From Paraphysomonas bandaiensis (taxonomy: Eukaryota > Chrysophyceae), in contig CBFFRP010000016.1 of assembly GCA_965644295.1 (NCBI GenBank), forward strand, positions 1-64,000: 64,000 nt of DNA, written 5' to 3'. The notes under the pieces were generated by a model. It made no database searches, was not told where the DNA came from, and worked only from the letters and a program-made list of their open reading frames with translations. The translations under genes and the position numbers were made by a program. Of the stretch, positions 47,830-59,521 are shown one piece after another (position 1 is the first letter of the stretch; each line of letters starts with the position of its first letter).

Positions 47830-49354
47830 ATGCATATGTACACATATATCTCTCTGTTGCTGTTAGTGTCGCCTCTAGTTAGCGGATGGGTTCCTGTCAC
47901 CCCTCCGTACTGCTCCAGATCCATGGAAGAACGGCACATCCCCCCGCTCTCCTCTTCTGACTCTCATAAGGTCTCTGGACTCCTCCAGACTCAAGTATTC
48001 ATCCGTCATGGTGCGAGGACCCCCTACACATCTCACCCCTGCTGGAGGCACTATAACATACTATGGAACAACTGCAATGTCACTGAATTCATGTTTGCAT
48101 CGCCCTCACGCACAGCAGAAGAGGAATCGATGTGGTTCTTCAGGAAACTGTATGATGGATCGCCTAACATGTTAGGAGGTAACTGCTTAACGGGTCAGCT
48201 CATTAGTGAGGGGTATGATCAAGAGATGGCCAATGGGAAGATACTCAGAGAGGCTTATTTTGGAGAGGGGCCTTTGAAAGTGGCGAATTCTTCGAGATGG
48301 GAGGATTTGAATATATCAAAGATATATTTTAGGTCGGATGATGAGCAGCGAACACTCATGTCGGGGCAGATATTAGTCCATTCCCTGTTTGATATTCCAC
48401 ATCGTGAAATTATAGACTGGCACACAGGAGACTATTCAATTGACACCTTATACCCGAATGCAGTGGCATGTCCGGCTCTCAAGAAAATTGCCGCTGAAGC
48501 CTTTGCGAGTGAGGGATTTGCGAGTGGACAGCAAACTCGCAATGTAGATGAACTCGAGGCGGTTTTAGACTCTGCTTTAGGCGAAGGGCACTGGTCGTGG
48601 AGATACCTATTGGACTGCTTCATGACAACTGCGTGTACAGGTCGCCCTATACCGCGAGAAGATCAGTACGGCAGTGTTGTATTGACACAACAGATATTCG
48701 ACAGGTCTATTGAATATATGGAGTTCGTATATGCGTATATGAGTTTGTATGATGGAGCGCGCTATAGCAAGCTGTCAATGAGCAACACTGCGTATCGGAC
48801 CAGAGAACGTCTATGGGGAGCCATACGCGGAGATGATTCAGCTCTCAAATTCGTGCTCTACGGTAAGTGTTTTTTGCCTTAGTTTAAATAATCTGATGGT
48901 GTACAAAGCCGGTCACGACACGACTCTTAGTGCCCTACTAGCGGCTCTTCTTGGAGATAAGTGGGATGGGCGGTGGCCTCCGTACGCAGCTATGCTTTCG
49001 TTTGAGCTCTATAGTCCTCGGGAGGAGGACCAGGAGCACTTAGTCAGAGTAGTATATAATGGCATCCCCTTGGTGATGCCTGGATGCGATACCGCCCTTT
49101 GCAATGCATCTTCTGTTATGCGTCTTCTGGAGTTCGCGTCACCAGGCATACCAGCTGAGTGCACAACTCCGGAGAATTTACCTGGACAAACCTCTGATTC
49201 GAATCATTTTAATACAGCAGATTGGATTCTTATTACTGTCTTTTGCTCACTTCTGAGTGCTGTCTTTGGCGCCATTCTGTACATGCTGGTGTCGAATTCG
49301 GGAGCTGCGAAAAGTCGCGTTCCGTATACGCATATACCTAATACCTCTCTATAA
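47830..49354 (+). CDS. Membrane-anchored histidine acid phosphatase (lysosomal/prostatic type)
   Basis: Two exons (47830-48862, 48909-49354; 46-nt intron) join in frame to 492 residues. The start is the ATG at 47830, giving a signal peptide (MHMYTYISLLLLVSPLVSG). The phosphate-binding motif is VFIRHGARTP, with the catalytic His. The proton donor pair is in KAGHDTTLSA, formed exactly at the splice join. Several Cys residues suggest lumenal disulfides. A membrane helix (WILITVFCSLLSAVFGAILYML) precedes a short cytosolic tail holding YTHI, a YxxPhi sorting signal. The arrangement matches lysosomal acid phosphatase: lumenal catalytic domain, one helix, short Tyr-based tail. It hydrolyses phosphomonoesters at acid pH. 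Confidence 0.95.
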
Positions 49355-50106
49355 ACTAGAATTAAAGTTAAATATCTGATATACTGTTATTCTTGGTTGA
49401 GGAATCTACGAACGAATCCATTATCTACACCAGCAAATATTAGCATTGTGTGCAAACCACTCCTTGTACTGCCGTATTCTTCATTTGTAAAATTTATGTG
49501 AGACTGACTGTGCACTTGTTGTATACATAGTTCTATCCTCAATTAGTCCCAAAATTTAATTTTTGACCTTTCGTTGGTTATATAGAGCACTGATATCTGA
49601 TATGACCATGTGGAGAGCATATACTGTATATCTATATATGCCCAATAGACACAACGACAGCCCACCAGCTTCAAGAAGTTTTCAATCAACATAGCAGATG
49701 TAGATAAGCTACAATAAGGAGTACATTTTGCTGATCAAAATTTAACTATTTTCAGTAGCAATACAATTCACCACAGATTCTTTATATATTTAATAATCAT
49801 AGTCCATGGCACACAGAGTATATTTGGGCTTGTCAGATTTCGACATAATTAGATTATTCATTGTCATCGCAACTACCAACCGTTTTCATGCGATCTTAGA
49901 TAATATAGCACGATCATACACAGTCATAATATTTCAGATCCACTACTACAATTACTGTCATAATAGTACTTCTCATAATACTGTAAACCATAATTTAACA
50001 AGCAATTATACTTTAAATATCTCGAAATACAACTTCTAACTCTACAGGGTTGAACAAATTACAAATTTATTTAACTCACACTAATTGAAATGAAGACAAC
50101 AGCATA
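49355..50106. other. Spacer between convergent genes
   Basis: 752 bp, strongly AT-rich. A 77-codon ORF at 49806-50039 is low complexity (Asn/Ile/His) and unconvincing. Confidence 0.5.
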
Positions 50107-53100
50107 CTACACACATAATTTTGCATACTCTGCACGCATCAATTCGATAATATGACCTAATAGCACATCACCATTGGCATTTGTTTTGCATCCCTTAACA
50201 AGTTCCTCGATGCTCACACCAAGGATATCAGCCATCCAGACAAGAGTGGTTGACGTCAATGGAGGGCCTAATAACGAACTCTCATAGAAAGCGGCCTCAG
50301 CTTCTTCTCCAGAAAGTAGAGATTCTCGTGCACTGTCACTGATTGGTAAAACTAATTTTGAAATCATATGCGCTAGCTTTGTGAAGCCTTCATAAATAAA
50401 ATCAGGTGATGCCTCATTGCCTACACAGTTCATATCATTTGCAGGTTCAACAGCTGATTCCATAGGATCAAAAACAGCGCATAGAGAATTCTGAAAAGTC
50501 TGCATAACATCAGTTTTCAATGACGGAGAGTGTGACAATATGTGTAAAAATTTGTCAATACATATGTCTACAGACTTCAACGAGTGGTCTTTATTGAACA
50601 CTGCTGTGTTAGTAACAGCGCATGTGAGCGCAATTGCCTCGATAATGTATAGAACGGCGGTTAAATGATTGTCATAATCAATATCTGTTCTCCCTTTATA
50701 TGGCCACCAACCCATGCATAAATTCTTATCTTGTGAAATTGTTGACAGTATTTGCGACAGAGGAACAACAGTAGGACTATCTGGGGAAAGGTACCTTGCC
50801 TGTGATACTTCACCATGTTGCCCGAGGAGTTTCGAGCAAAGCTTAACAACATATACAGATGGCGGAGCCATGGGTAGACGAGCAAGGGCAAGGCGCATAA
50901 CCAACGCGCGACTAAATCGCTCAGAGTCATCTGTAGGAAATGTACTACTGGAGCAAACTGTATCTGCCAGTGAGTGCAACTTATTAATCTGTCGCCACAC
51001 GGACGGCATATTCTCTCCGTGATCAAATGTGTTTTTCACTGTCGCAGTCAAAAATTCTCGTGGAGAAAATGTATTCGAAGAAGATTCCTCCTCAACGCGT
51101 GATGCCAGCAGTTCCAACGACAAATACCGTAGCTTTCTTGTATTCACAGACATTTCTCCAACATTCACGAGTCCCCTATTAGCCAGTGACGACTTTGGAA
51201 TGCCATCTTGATCAGGGTCGTCTGATACTCCGAAGTAATACCCGGACATAAACTCAGCAGCAGCAATAAACCCTATACCCTCCGTGCTCCCATTAAATCT
51301 CTCCCGTAGCTCGCCCATCCACTTCTGAAGTATGTCATGCTCATACGAATTTCGCTTCAATATATAACCGTCAATTTGTTGCATAAAGGTCTGTTTAACG
51401 TCATCAAGCTTAAGAATACTGTCGTGAAGCGCTTTCAACACAGAGACTGCCAATGACAGACATTCATTGCGAATCTCATGCAGGACAGAGGCTCTAAGGC
51501 TAAATACCTCTGGGGTATCTGGTATTTCCAATTCATCTGAAAGCTTGTCAATATTTGCCAACATTTCGCTACAGTCAAGCTCTTGCTGACTAGAAATTCC
51601 AAGTTCCACTTCGTCGTCATTGTACAGACATAGTGCAGTTTTCAAAAGGGTAATACGGTGTCGAACCTCATCTCGCAAGCGTTGATACTCTACTCTTGAT
51701 GTACCTCCTTTAGATAAATCAGTTTTTAGTGGCCACGGAAACCTCTCATATCCACAGGAGCTAAACGTATCAGCGATACGATACGCAGCAGTGGCGTTTG
51801 TCTTGACAATTGTTACCAAAGAACTGTTGATAACCGATACGATATCCGTAGACACCGCGCACACCTTGCCAATAATTCTCGTCAGAATAACATTCAGATC
51901 AGCTGCCTGATGTATCCAATTCTTATGTCGTATATCAATGACATCACCTAGTTCACATTCCAATACTCTAGATAGCGTTCGGAACTCGGCCTTAACTTTT
52001 TCCATTGGGACAGATGTCAACTCTTTACCTTTGCGCACAAACTCATCTCTAAACTGCATACAAAGCTTCTGCCATTGATTGTCCGCTATCTTCATAGCAT
52101 TGACCTGAATAGTGTGTTTGTATCTCATATCTGCCTGAGCTTTACGCAATTGAAGGACAGAAACGAAAATTAGTGAAGCAAGAATATCCAGCTCTTTCAT
52201 CCCGCTGGTGCGTAAAGTGCATAACAATGAAGGTGCCAAAGAGAAATCGATTGTGTGTAACTTTGTCACATGATTTAACCAAATCATTTGTGCAGGGTCC
52301 AATAACTCCCGTCTCTCCATCACCAATTTGTGAACTCTGGCTTGACTCTCTTCGATAGCGCTGACATCATACTCTGGTTCAGTAGCGTCAATTTGGTCTG
52401 CATCCATCGTTGGGTCGTCAGTAGCTGCAGTTGACTCTAACGTCATCCCATCCAGCACAGCTGCAACAATGTACTCCACCGCATTAAAATCACAATATAT
52501 GTCAGTAGCCGGTAACATCTCTGGTTCCAGCTGAGAGGTCTTCGTATGCCCCGGTTGATATATATGAAATCTACACTTGTTAGCAACAGAGAATACTTGA
52601 ACTTCCCTTTCGAAAGACTTCGAAAGCTCCTTCAATTCAGTGGACCACTGTCGTCGTTGCATCTGTTTGTAAGCAAGTATTACTTTGACGTCATCCCTTT
52701 CTGTGGGCCGAATAGGCCTTATATTCATATCAGTTTCGTCATCAATGGGTGATACACACCCAGATCTGATCCAGATAACCGTGGCAATGCTTGATTTATC
52801 CGAAATCACTTCTGTGGCATCTTTATTTTTATCCTTTTTGCCTTTTGGAGCAGGTTTTCCCTTCTTGCCTTTTTCCGGTGGTAGAGACGCAATCTCCTCC
52901 GCAATAATCGTTCGAAGTTGCTCGTCTCCTTCAGGAATATTCATCCTGTTTCCTCCTCTAATAAACCAGTCTAAAATCTTCGCCGTGCATCCCTTGTCAG
53001 CATACCCCACAATTGTGCCGACTAATACTCGTGTTGGCATGAAATGCACCCCTTTATGGTTGTAGCACACACTACAGATATACTCCCTCAACCAGAGAAT

Positions 53101-55574
53101 CTGCCCAAGGAGAATGACAAGAGTTGTGTCATTGAACTTAAACGATGCTTGGTCCAGCTCGGCGGCTGATACAGTACCATCATCTCCAACAATCCCAACA
53201 CACGTGGTGATTCTAGTGACTACATCGACAACCTCAGAAACAGTTCGAGTTGCTTGCACCGACAACGTGTGATCATCAGGAAAACTCTGAGGGTCAATTC
53301 CAAAAGAAGAGCATAGTGTTGCGCCCGTGATAAGAGTACAATCAACTGCCCCACCTTCTGTTCCACCAGTGGCCGAATTGCATAGGGAAAGCGCCACTTC
53401 CGCCGCTCTCGGTACGTCCCATAAAGAAAACCGATGCTCTCCACCCAGCCACTGACCCGCCTCTTCCAATATACTGGGCGACAAATCGTGCTGTCCGCCT
53501 AAAAGCAGCACGACAGTTTGATAGGGAGAAGTCACACAACCCGCTGGGGTAGCGGTATGGTCTGTCTCCTCTCTAGCACTTTCCTTCACATGTGACAAGT
53601 GGTCAAGTATTCTCTTCTCCAGATTTTCTACATTTCCAGATGCGTCGATTCTGAAGGGACAGAGCTCTGTACAGCTATCGTACTCAGTCACTTGTCCAAA
53701 TACGGCGATAGCTTTCTCGCGGAAAGACAGGGTCCGTATTCTCGACACTCCTGCTTGCTCATCTAATTCGCAACTATTCCTCCATTTAGCAGTGTTATTT
53801 GCAAGGATAACTGCGGAGGGAAGTAAGTCTACGGCTGGAGACCGAGAAATGAAATCACACCCAGGGATTCGCTCCTCATTCCTCTCCCGTTCCTGCTTCT
53901 GGATCTCGATCACGTCCGCTGCTAATTGGGAAAAATACGCATCATCTTCACGACCCGAACTACCTTTCGTTATAGATTGCGAATGAGACATATGCTGTGA
54001 CCGTGATTGGGGAAGAGAAGCTGCCTGAGATGCTCCACTGCTAACATGGGCCCCTACACCAGTTAGAGAATCCGCAACCAACTCCAACACCAGTGAGCGA
54101 CAAGTTTCATAATTCCGCTTACTTTTCTCCTCGCGCCTCTTCCGCTGAGCCTCTAGAACAGCTGCTACAGTTTCTGCCGACGAGTTTGATTCATAGGACA
54201 TCATACGCACACGCTCCGCAAATATGCGCACTTGGTCTTCTCCCCGATCTGCAATAGCCTTACTATCAGCTGCTGCCTGAACTGTTAACCTCTCGTACTC
54301 CTGCTGCTTATGATCCGCCTTCAGTTTTCGATCATTTTCAGTCATTGTGCCCTCTAAAGTGTCCTCATTAATACTTCCGGTGGTAGAGACACCCATTTCA
54401 TTCAGGGCCGCATTTTGCTCCACTTGCATACGTCGTTTCCGTCGTGCCTTTTCTGCTCGAGCTAACCGAAGTTCACGAGTGCGTTTCTCTAAAGTTTGCA
54501 TAAAATCTCCAACCTCTCCATCAGTCGGCCAGGTCTCCGCCACACTTGCCTCCACTCGCTGCATGAACAAATTGCTGTCCTCCGTTGACGGAAGTAGAAC
54601 ACCATCCCCTTCGCCTTCCTCGCCACCAATTCCGTTCCGCTTGAGATTGTTTTCAAACTGTTCTATCCCAGTTTCTTGGTCAGTACGATTAAGTGTATTC
54701 TCCATAATACGTCGCTGTGTTGCTTTTGCCTCCAGGCATAACTCGAACTGAAGGTCGCGAATCTGTCGATCTCGTTTAGTGGTTTGGTTTGCCTTCCAAT
54801 TACGTGTTCCGGCCTGAAGTGTTTGCTCGTGTTGATCAATACGATGGTCTAGATTTTCCAGAATACGTTGTCTACGCTCGACAACAGCCTCTTTGTGACG
54901 CTTCTGCTGCTGAGCGAGACGTTCCTTGTACAGCTTTTCTTGTCTGGTGTCAAATCTGCGAAAGTATTTTAGTGTTGTCCAAGCAACTTACATCAACATA
55001 CTCAAAGTAATGCTCCTGCTGCGCAAATGCATCCACGTCTCGAAAGTTTGCGTTTTTCTTTCCTGCAAGAGTTGATACAAAAAATGCCTCCTCCTCTGTC
55101 CAATCTTGAGCCTTTTCTATAGTTCGCTTAAATGTCTTGGGCTTTAAGCTACGAGTGGCGTTCTTGTAGGAGTCGTTTCTCCATTTGGGAGACGTAGAAA
55201 CCCCTTCGAACTTTCGTTTCAAAGACATAATTAAATCAGCAGCACCACCAGGTTGCTCGGAGATTATCTGGACATAATTGGAGTGAGTCTGTTTAGTAAG
55301 ATAGGCAATAAAACACTCTTACATCAGCCGTCTGCTGTTTGGTTAAGTGAAGCTGAAGAGATTTCAAGCCACGGGCCAGGACATGCATGTTTTTCATCAC
55401 TACTGTCGGCGTATCTCCATCAACAACATCAGCCACTTCATCTTCATGAAGTACATTCCTCTCTTGGAGCATTTTAATAAGCAAATAACCATTCGAAAAG
55501 TCTTTTTCCAGATTCACTATCGGTCTCGGTAAATTAAACGATTTCTCAGCCCAATTCTGAGCCAATCGCGACAT
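50107..55574 (-). CDS. SPEF2: SPEF2/CPC1, central-pair projection protein
   Basis: SPEF2 (CPC1 in Chlamydomonas) belongs to the C1b projection of the central pair and is needed for normal flagellar beating. Three exons (55574-55323, 55288-55002, 54955-50107; introns of 34 and 46 nt) join in frame to 1795 residues, close to human SPEF2 (1822). Residues 1-84 hold the CH domain (WAEKSFNLPRPIVNLEKDFS, then NGYLLIKML). A long charged coiled coil follows (LYKERLAQQQKRHKEAVVER). Large helical regions and an EF-hand-like C-terminus (PLTSTTLVWMADILGVSIEE) complete the family layout. A Lys-rich insert (KGKKGKPAPKGKKDKNK) lies mid-protein. I see no Walker-A GxxxxGK[ST] in the stretch where animal SPEF2 has an adenylate-kinase-like domain. 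Confidence 0.94.
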
Positions 55575-56196
55575 GATATTAATCCAAACGAAGAGTTAGA
55601 GATGTACAGAGTGATGGGTACTGAATATCTGTAGAGATATGATTATGAATCTATCTATCTGCAGGTAATAATATGATGAAATATACGCAGAGTTGTGTAT
55701 AGTTCTCCCTGTATACACTAGAGCAACTACAGAACAATTCAACCTCACCACTGAAGTGTGAAGGAGCTTAATTCACTTACTTCCACTTCACTACAGTAAA
55801 GAGTGCTGTTGTCTGCATGGACGGGCATGCGTGTTAACAGATACTTTAGTGTATGCACTCTATGCAGTATACTTGTACGTACAGTGCAGCAATACATACA
55901 AAAAATGAAACTGCTTCCAAGTACCACAGCAGTATTCCCAGTATACGGTGTAAATACTGGACGGTGATTGTACGATCGCACTTCACATTCTCTTAATTTC
56001 TAGACTTCCTAAATTCGATTTTCATCCTATAAATTAGACTTATCTAGAAAAATCAACGGTTTCTTGGATGATTGGTATGGAAAATTTCAGTGAAGGTTCG
56101 CAATATATTTGCACAGGTGTGTGAAAGTATTTAAATAATTAGCTTGATCGATCAGCCGCTAGGGGGCCACCAAACGAATCGGAATCGATTGTAGGC
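55575..56196. promoter_or_regulatory. Divergent promoter region
   Basis: This 622-bp region separates SPEF2 and the exchanger gene. It has degenerate 12-mer matches (GTACAGTGCAGCAATAC near 55876; CACAGCAGTATTCC near 55925). No gene seen. Confidence 0.35.
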
Positions 56197-58211
56197 ATGC
56201 TAGCACGAATCCTTAACGAGCAATCAGAGGCCGCCCATGAGTTTGGTGCCCTCAATACTCTTCTTCTAGTGGTGGTGCTGGGTCTCTGTATCCTCAGTGC
56301 ATATCTCATTAAACAAAATAACTTCTACTATCTCCCTGAATCAGCTGCAGCTATTCTTGTTGGACTAGTTGTTGGAGGTAGATTTAGACTGTCATTACAA
56401 TGAATGAACTTTAACCGAGATGTCGTGTAGGATTAGCGCGATTAGTGTATCCCAGTGAAGAGGAATTGGAGTTTCTTACTTTTGAGCCAGAGTTGTTTTT
56501 CTTCTTGCTTCTTCCTCCCATTATATTTGAGGCCGGGTACACGCTGAAGAAAAAGGAGTTTTTTGCTAACTTTTGGACCATTGCTTTGTTTGCTGTTGCA
56601 GGAACGATAGTGTCGACTGTTGTTATTGGATTCCTTGTGTACCTAATGGGTCTGATGGGTGTGGCATCTATAGATACTTCCAGTCCAATGGAAGCGATGC
56701 TGTTTGGTGCCCTGATATCAGCTGTTGATCCTGTGGCAACATTATCAATCATGGGAAACCCGAAACTAAACTGCGATCCCCTGCTATATAATTTAGTGTT
56801 TGGCGAAAGTGTTTTGAATGACGCAGTCGCTATTGTACTTTTTAATACCTTTATGGACTTCTATCAGTCCGGTGAGGAATTTGCCGGCTCCACAATTCCG
56901 TCTGTTTTACTTAGGTTTACTGCAATTTCTCTTGGATCTGTTCTGGTTGGGATTGTCATCGGTTTAATATGCTCGTATCTATGTAAGCACACACAAATGC
57001 GCCGCTATCCTGAATATGAGATATCCATGATCTTTCTCTTTGCATATGGTAGCTATGCCTTTTCCGAAGCCTTAAAACTTTCCGGAATTATGAGTCTGTT
57101 TTTCTGTGGTGTGGTTCTTTCCCATTACAATAACCACAACCTCTCCCCGACGTCCCAGGTGACTGCGCACAATATCTTCAAATGTATGGCTGGGCTCTCT
57201 GAATTTTTTGTGTATTTATACATGGGGATGGGGTTCTTTACTGGGCGCTTCAGAAACTGGAACTTTATATTTATCGTTTTATGTATTGGATTTTGTCTAT
57301 TCTCACGCCTCTGTAATAGCTTTCCTTTTTCATACGTGGCAAACTTCTGGCGTATTCAGAAAATTCCTTTCGAGATGAAATGCGCGATATGGTTCGCTGG
57401 TCTCCGGGGCGCTATTGCTTTTGCACTGTCGCAAAACATGCCAGGCGAGAACACTGACCTATACGTCTCTACAACGTTGTCTATTGTCATCTTTACTACT
57501 GTGGTGTGCGGTGGACTCACGGAGCCAATGTTGTCGAAGTTCGGAATGCGTGGCCAACCTCTTCCCGGTGCAGATGGTACTAGATACGAGGTAAGCTTTT
57601 TGCAAAGTAAACCAAGTGGTTACTATCCACATATACACTTTGGTGACGGGATATTTTTTCGTAATACAGCAGCTGAATGCACCACTGGATTCGGCGTTAA
57701 CGGACAGAGAGGAGGACGGTAGGGGACTCTCAACAAGTGATGCGCCGAATCAGGCAGCTAGAACCCTCTCTGCACGAGCCTTCTGGTCGAAGTTCGACGC
57801 CATGTATATGCAACCTTTCTTCGGCGGAGATGGGGTAAGGCACATGTGCAAGAATGTTGCTCTCCTATGTCCACCTAGGTACAATCACACCCTCATTTCT
57901 TCTTACAATAGGAGATAGACGACGAATTGGACATTAATGTAGACTCACAGCAAAAGCGGCGATCTGCAGCTGGGGGCTGGTCACCACAGCAGCAGAAACC
58001 TACTGGTACGGTGCCTGGTGTACCGATGTCATCAGCTCTGAATAGTAGCTCTAGGGACACCACAGCGAAGCCGTCCGCGCCTTCGCACCTCCCCCGCACA
58101 CAGCAAGGACGTGGAGGAGGACGGGGAGCAGACGTAGCTGGTAGAGGCCCGGTTTCTAGGACACCATCACGATATATCCCACCGGGCAGTGCAGCCGATG
58201 CACATCTTTAG
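56197..58211 (+). CDS. Na+/H+ exchanger, NHE (CPA1) family
   Basis: Four exons (56197-56377, 56431-57590, 57670-57834, 57912-58211) join in frame to 601 residues. About twelve membrane segments include the family blocks FEPELFFFLLLPPIIFEAGY (drug/ion path), SAVDPVATLSIMGN, FGESVLNDAVAIVLF (ion-binding Asp of the ND pair) and FAGLRGAIAFALSQN (conserved Arg). This is the eukaryotic intracellular NHE6/7/9 or NHE8 style, so endosomal or Golgi pH control is the likely job. The cytosolic tail (about 450-601) is Gln/Gly/Arg-rich with an acidic patch EIDDELDIN, and is far shorter than in plasma-membrane NHE1. Confidence 0.95.
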
Positions 58212-58759
58212 CGCTTGTGTAATAGTACGTATTAGATGACCATAGTCTTCTGGTGTTTTATGGTGAGTGTGTGCTAGTTAGAATTAATTTCAGTACATAT
58301 TACTTCCATTGATTAATGTAGTAAAACACTTTAAACATTAAACATGTTAGATGTGGTTTTTGGGTGGAAAGGCTAATGCGCCTAATGTACCACTTCTATA
58401 ATCGTTAATGCACCAAACTCTTAGTGAAAATAACTTCTGCGCTTGCAAAGCAATTGATACGTAATTCAATCATTTGCGCATTATCTATACACTACGCACA
58501 TACACTTTTGCTATGAACAGTGTTGTGTTCTTATATGGAAGCATTAAGAATTATAATGAAGTAAGTTGCCGGTGATATAATAGTCGACGACTGGCTGTGT
58601 TTATCTAGTGTAGCCGTAGTCATTGTTATGGAAGTGTTTCCATTATTGAAGGAACCCATTTTATCAGTATGTTACGTAACACCTCGTTTCATATAGTAGT
58701 ATATTATTAAAACTATAGAAGTACCACTTATATTCATTATGCGCAACATCAATCCGCAA
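58212..58759. other. Spacer between convergent genes
   Basis: AT-rich 3' flanks. No gene seen. Confidence 0.5.
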
Positions 58760-59521
58760 TTAATTATCTCTTATTCGACTAACAAACCTGTCACCACAGT
58801 CAACGTATATCGTTTGGCCAGTTATAGAGCGCGCTTCTGCTAAAAACGCAACTGCGTCTGCAATTTCATCTGGAGAGGGTCCATATCCAAGTGGACAAGC
58901 CCGTTGAGCGGATTCAAACGACATATCATCCATTGCAGCGTGCTTCAAAGTTGGACCCGGTGCAACAGCATTGACTCTTATTGTCGGTGCTAATCCACGG
59001 GATAGCATAGCAGTGAGGTCATGCAGACCATGTTTGGATATGGTATAGGATAAATTGTCAGCATTCGTGTTTGCAACTTTCTGGTCTAAAATATTCACAA
59101 TACATGGACTAGCCCTTCCCCCATACCCTCGGTTGTGTAAACAGTGTCTAGACATCTGTTTAGACAGTAAAAGTGGAGCTTTTAAGTTGACTGTCATGTT
59201 TCGATCAAACTGATCGTAGTTAAAACTCTCTATTGTGTCATGTTCAAATAGGGAGGCATTGTTCACCAAGCACCCAATAGAGCTATACTGACTTACAGAG
59301 CGATCAAAGAGTTCAGCGGTAGACACCGGATCCATTAAATCTGCACACAAAGCTGTAGCGCTTCCATTGGCAGACATAATGGCATCCACTACTTCCAATG
59401 CCTCTTCCTGTTTGGATTGGTAGTGGACAACCACAGGCCATCCAAGTCCTGCAAACTTAAGGCATATATGACGACCAATGCGAACCGCTCCTCCTGTTAC
59501 TATGACAGCAGGCATCCGCAT
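58760..59521 (-). CDS. Short-chain dehydrogenase, pteridine-reductase (PTR1/FolM)-like
   Basis: Intronless, 253 residues, cytosolic NAD(P)H-dependent reductase. The cofactor loop is VTGGAVRIGRH; the RIG form is typical of PTR1/FolM-type enzymes. VHYQSKQEEALEV, LVNNASLFEHD and VNLKAPLLLS follow. The catalytic pair is in LSYTISKHGL (YxxxK), with the upstream Asp of ILDQKVAN replacing the usual Ser, as in PTR1. IRVNAVAPGPTLKH and ITGQTIYVDCGDR close the fold. Likely substrates are dihydro- or oxidised pterins/folates. Lack of introns in an intron-rich region and close resemblance to bacterial SDRs suggest a bacterial source. Confidence 0.92.
   Translation of the reverse strand: MRMPAVIVTGGAVRIGRHICLKFAGLGWPVVVHYQSKQEEALEVVDAIMSANGSATALCADLMDPVSTAELFDRSVSQYSSIGCLVNNASLFEHDTIESFNYDQFDRNMTVNLKAPLLLSKQMSRHCLHNRGYGGRASPCIVNILDQKVANTNADNLSYTISKHGLHDLTAMLSRGLAPTIRVNAVAPGPTLKHAAMDDMSFESAQRACPLGYGPSPDEIADAVAFLAEARSITGQTIYVDCGDRFVSRIRDN

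Noticed and set aside
47355-47939. Long ORFs of MYVC/YIHT repeats on both strands
   Set aside because: They are translations of the ATGT microsatellite and are open in every frame.
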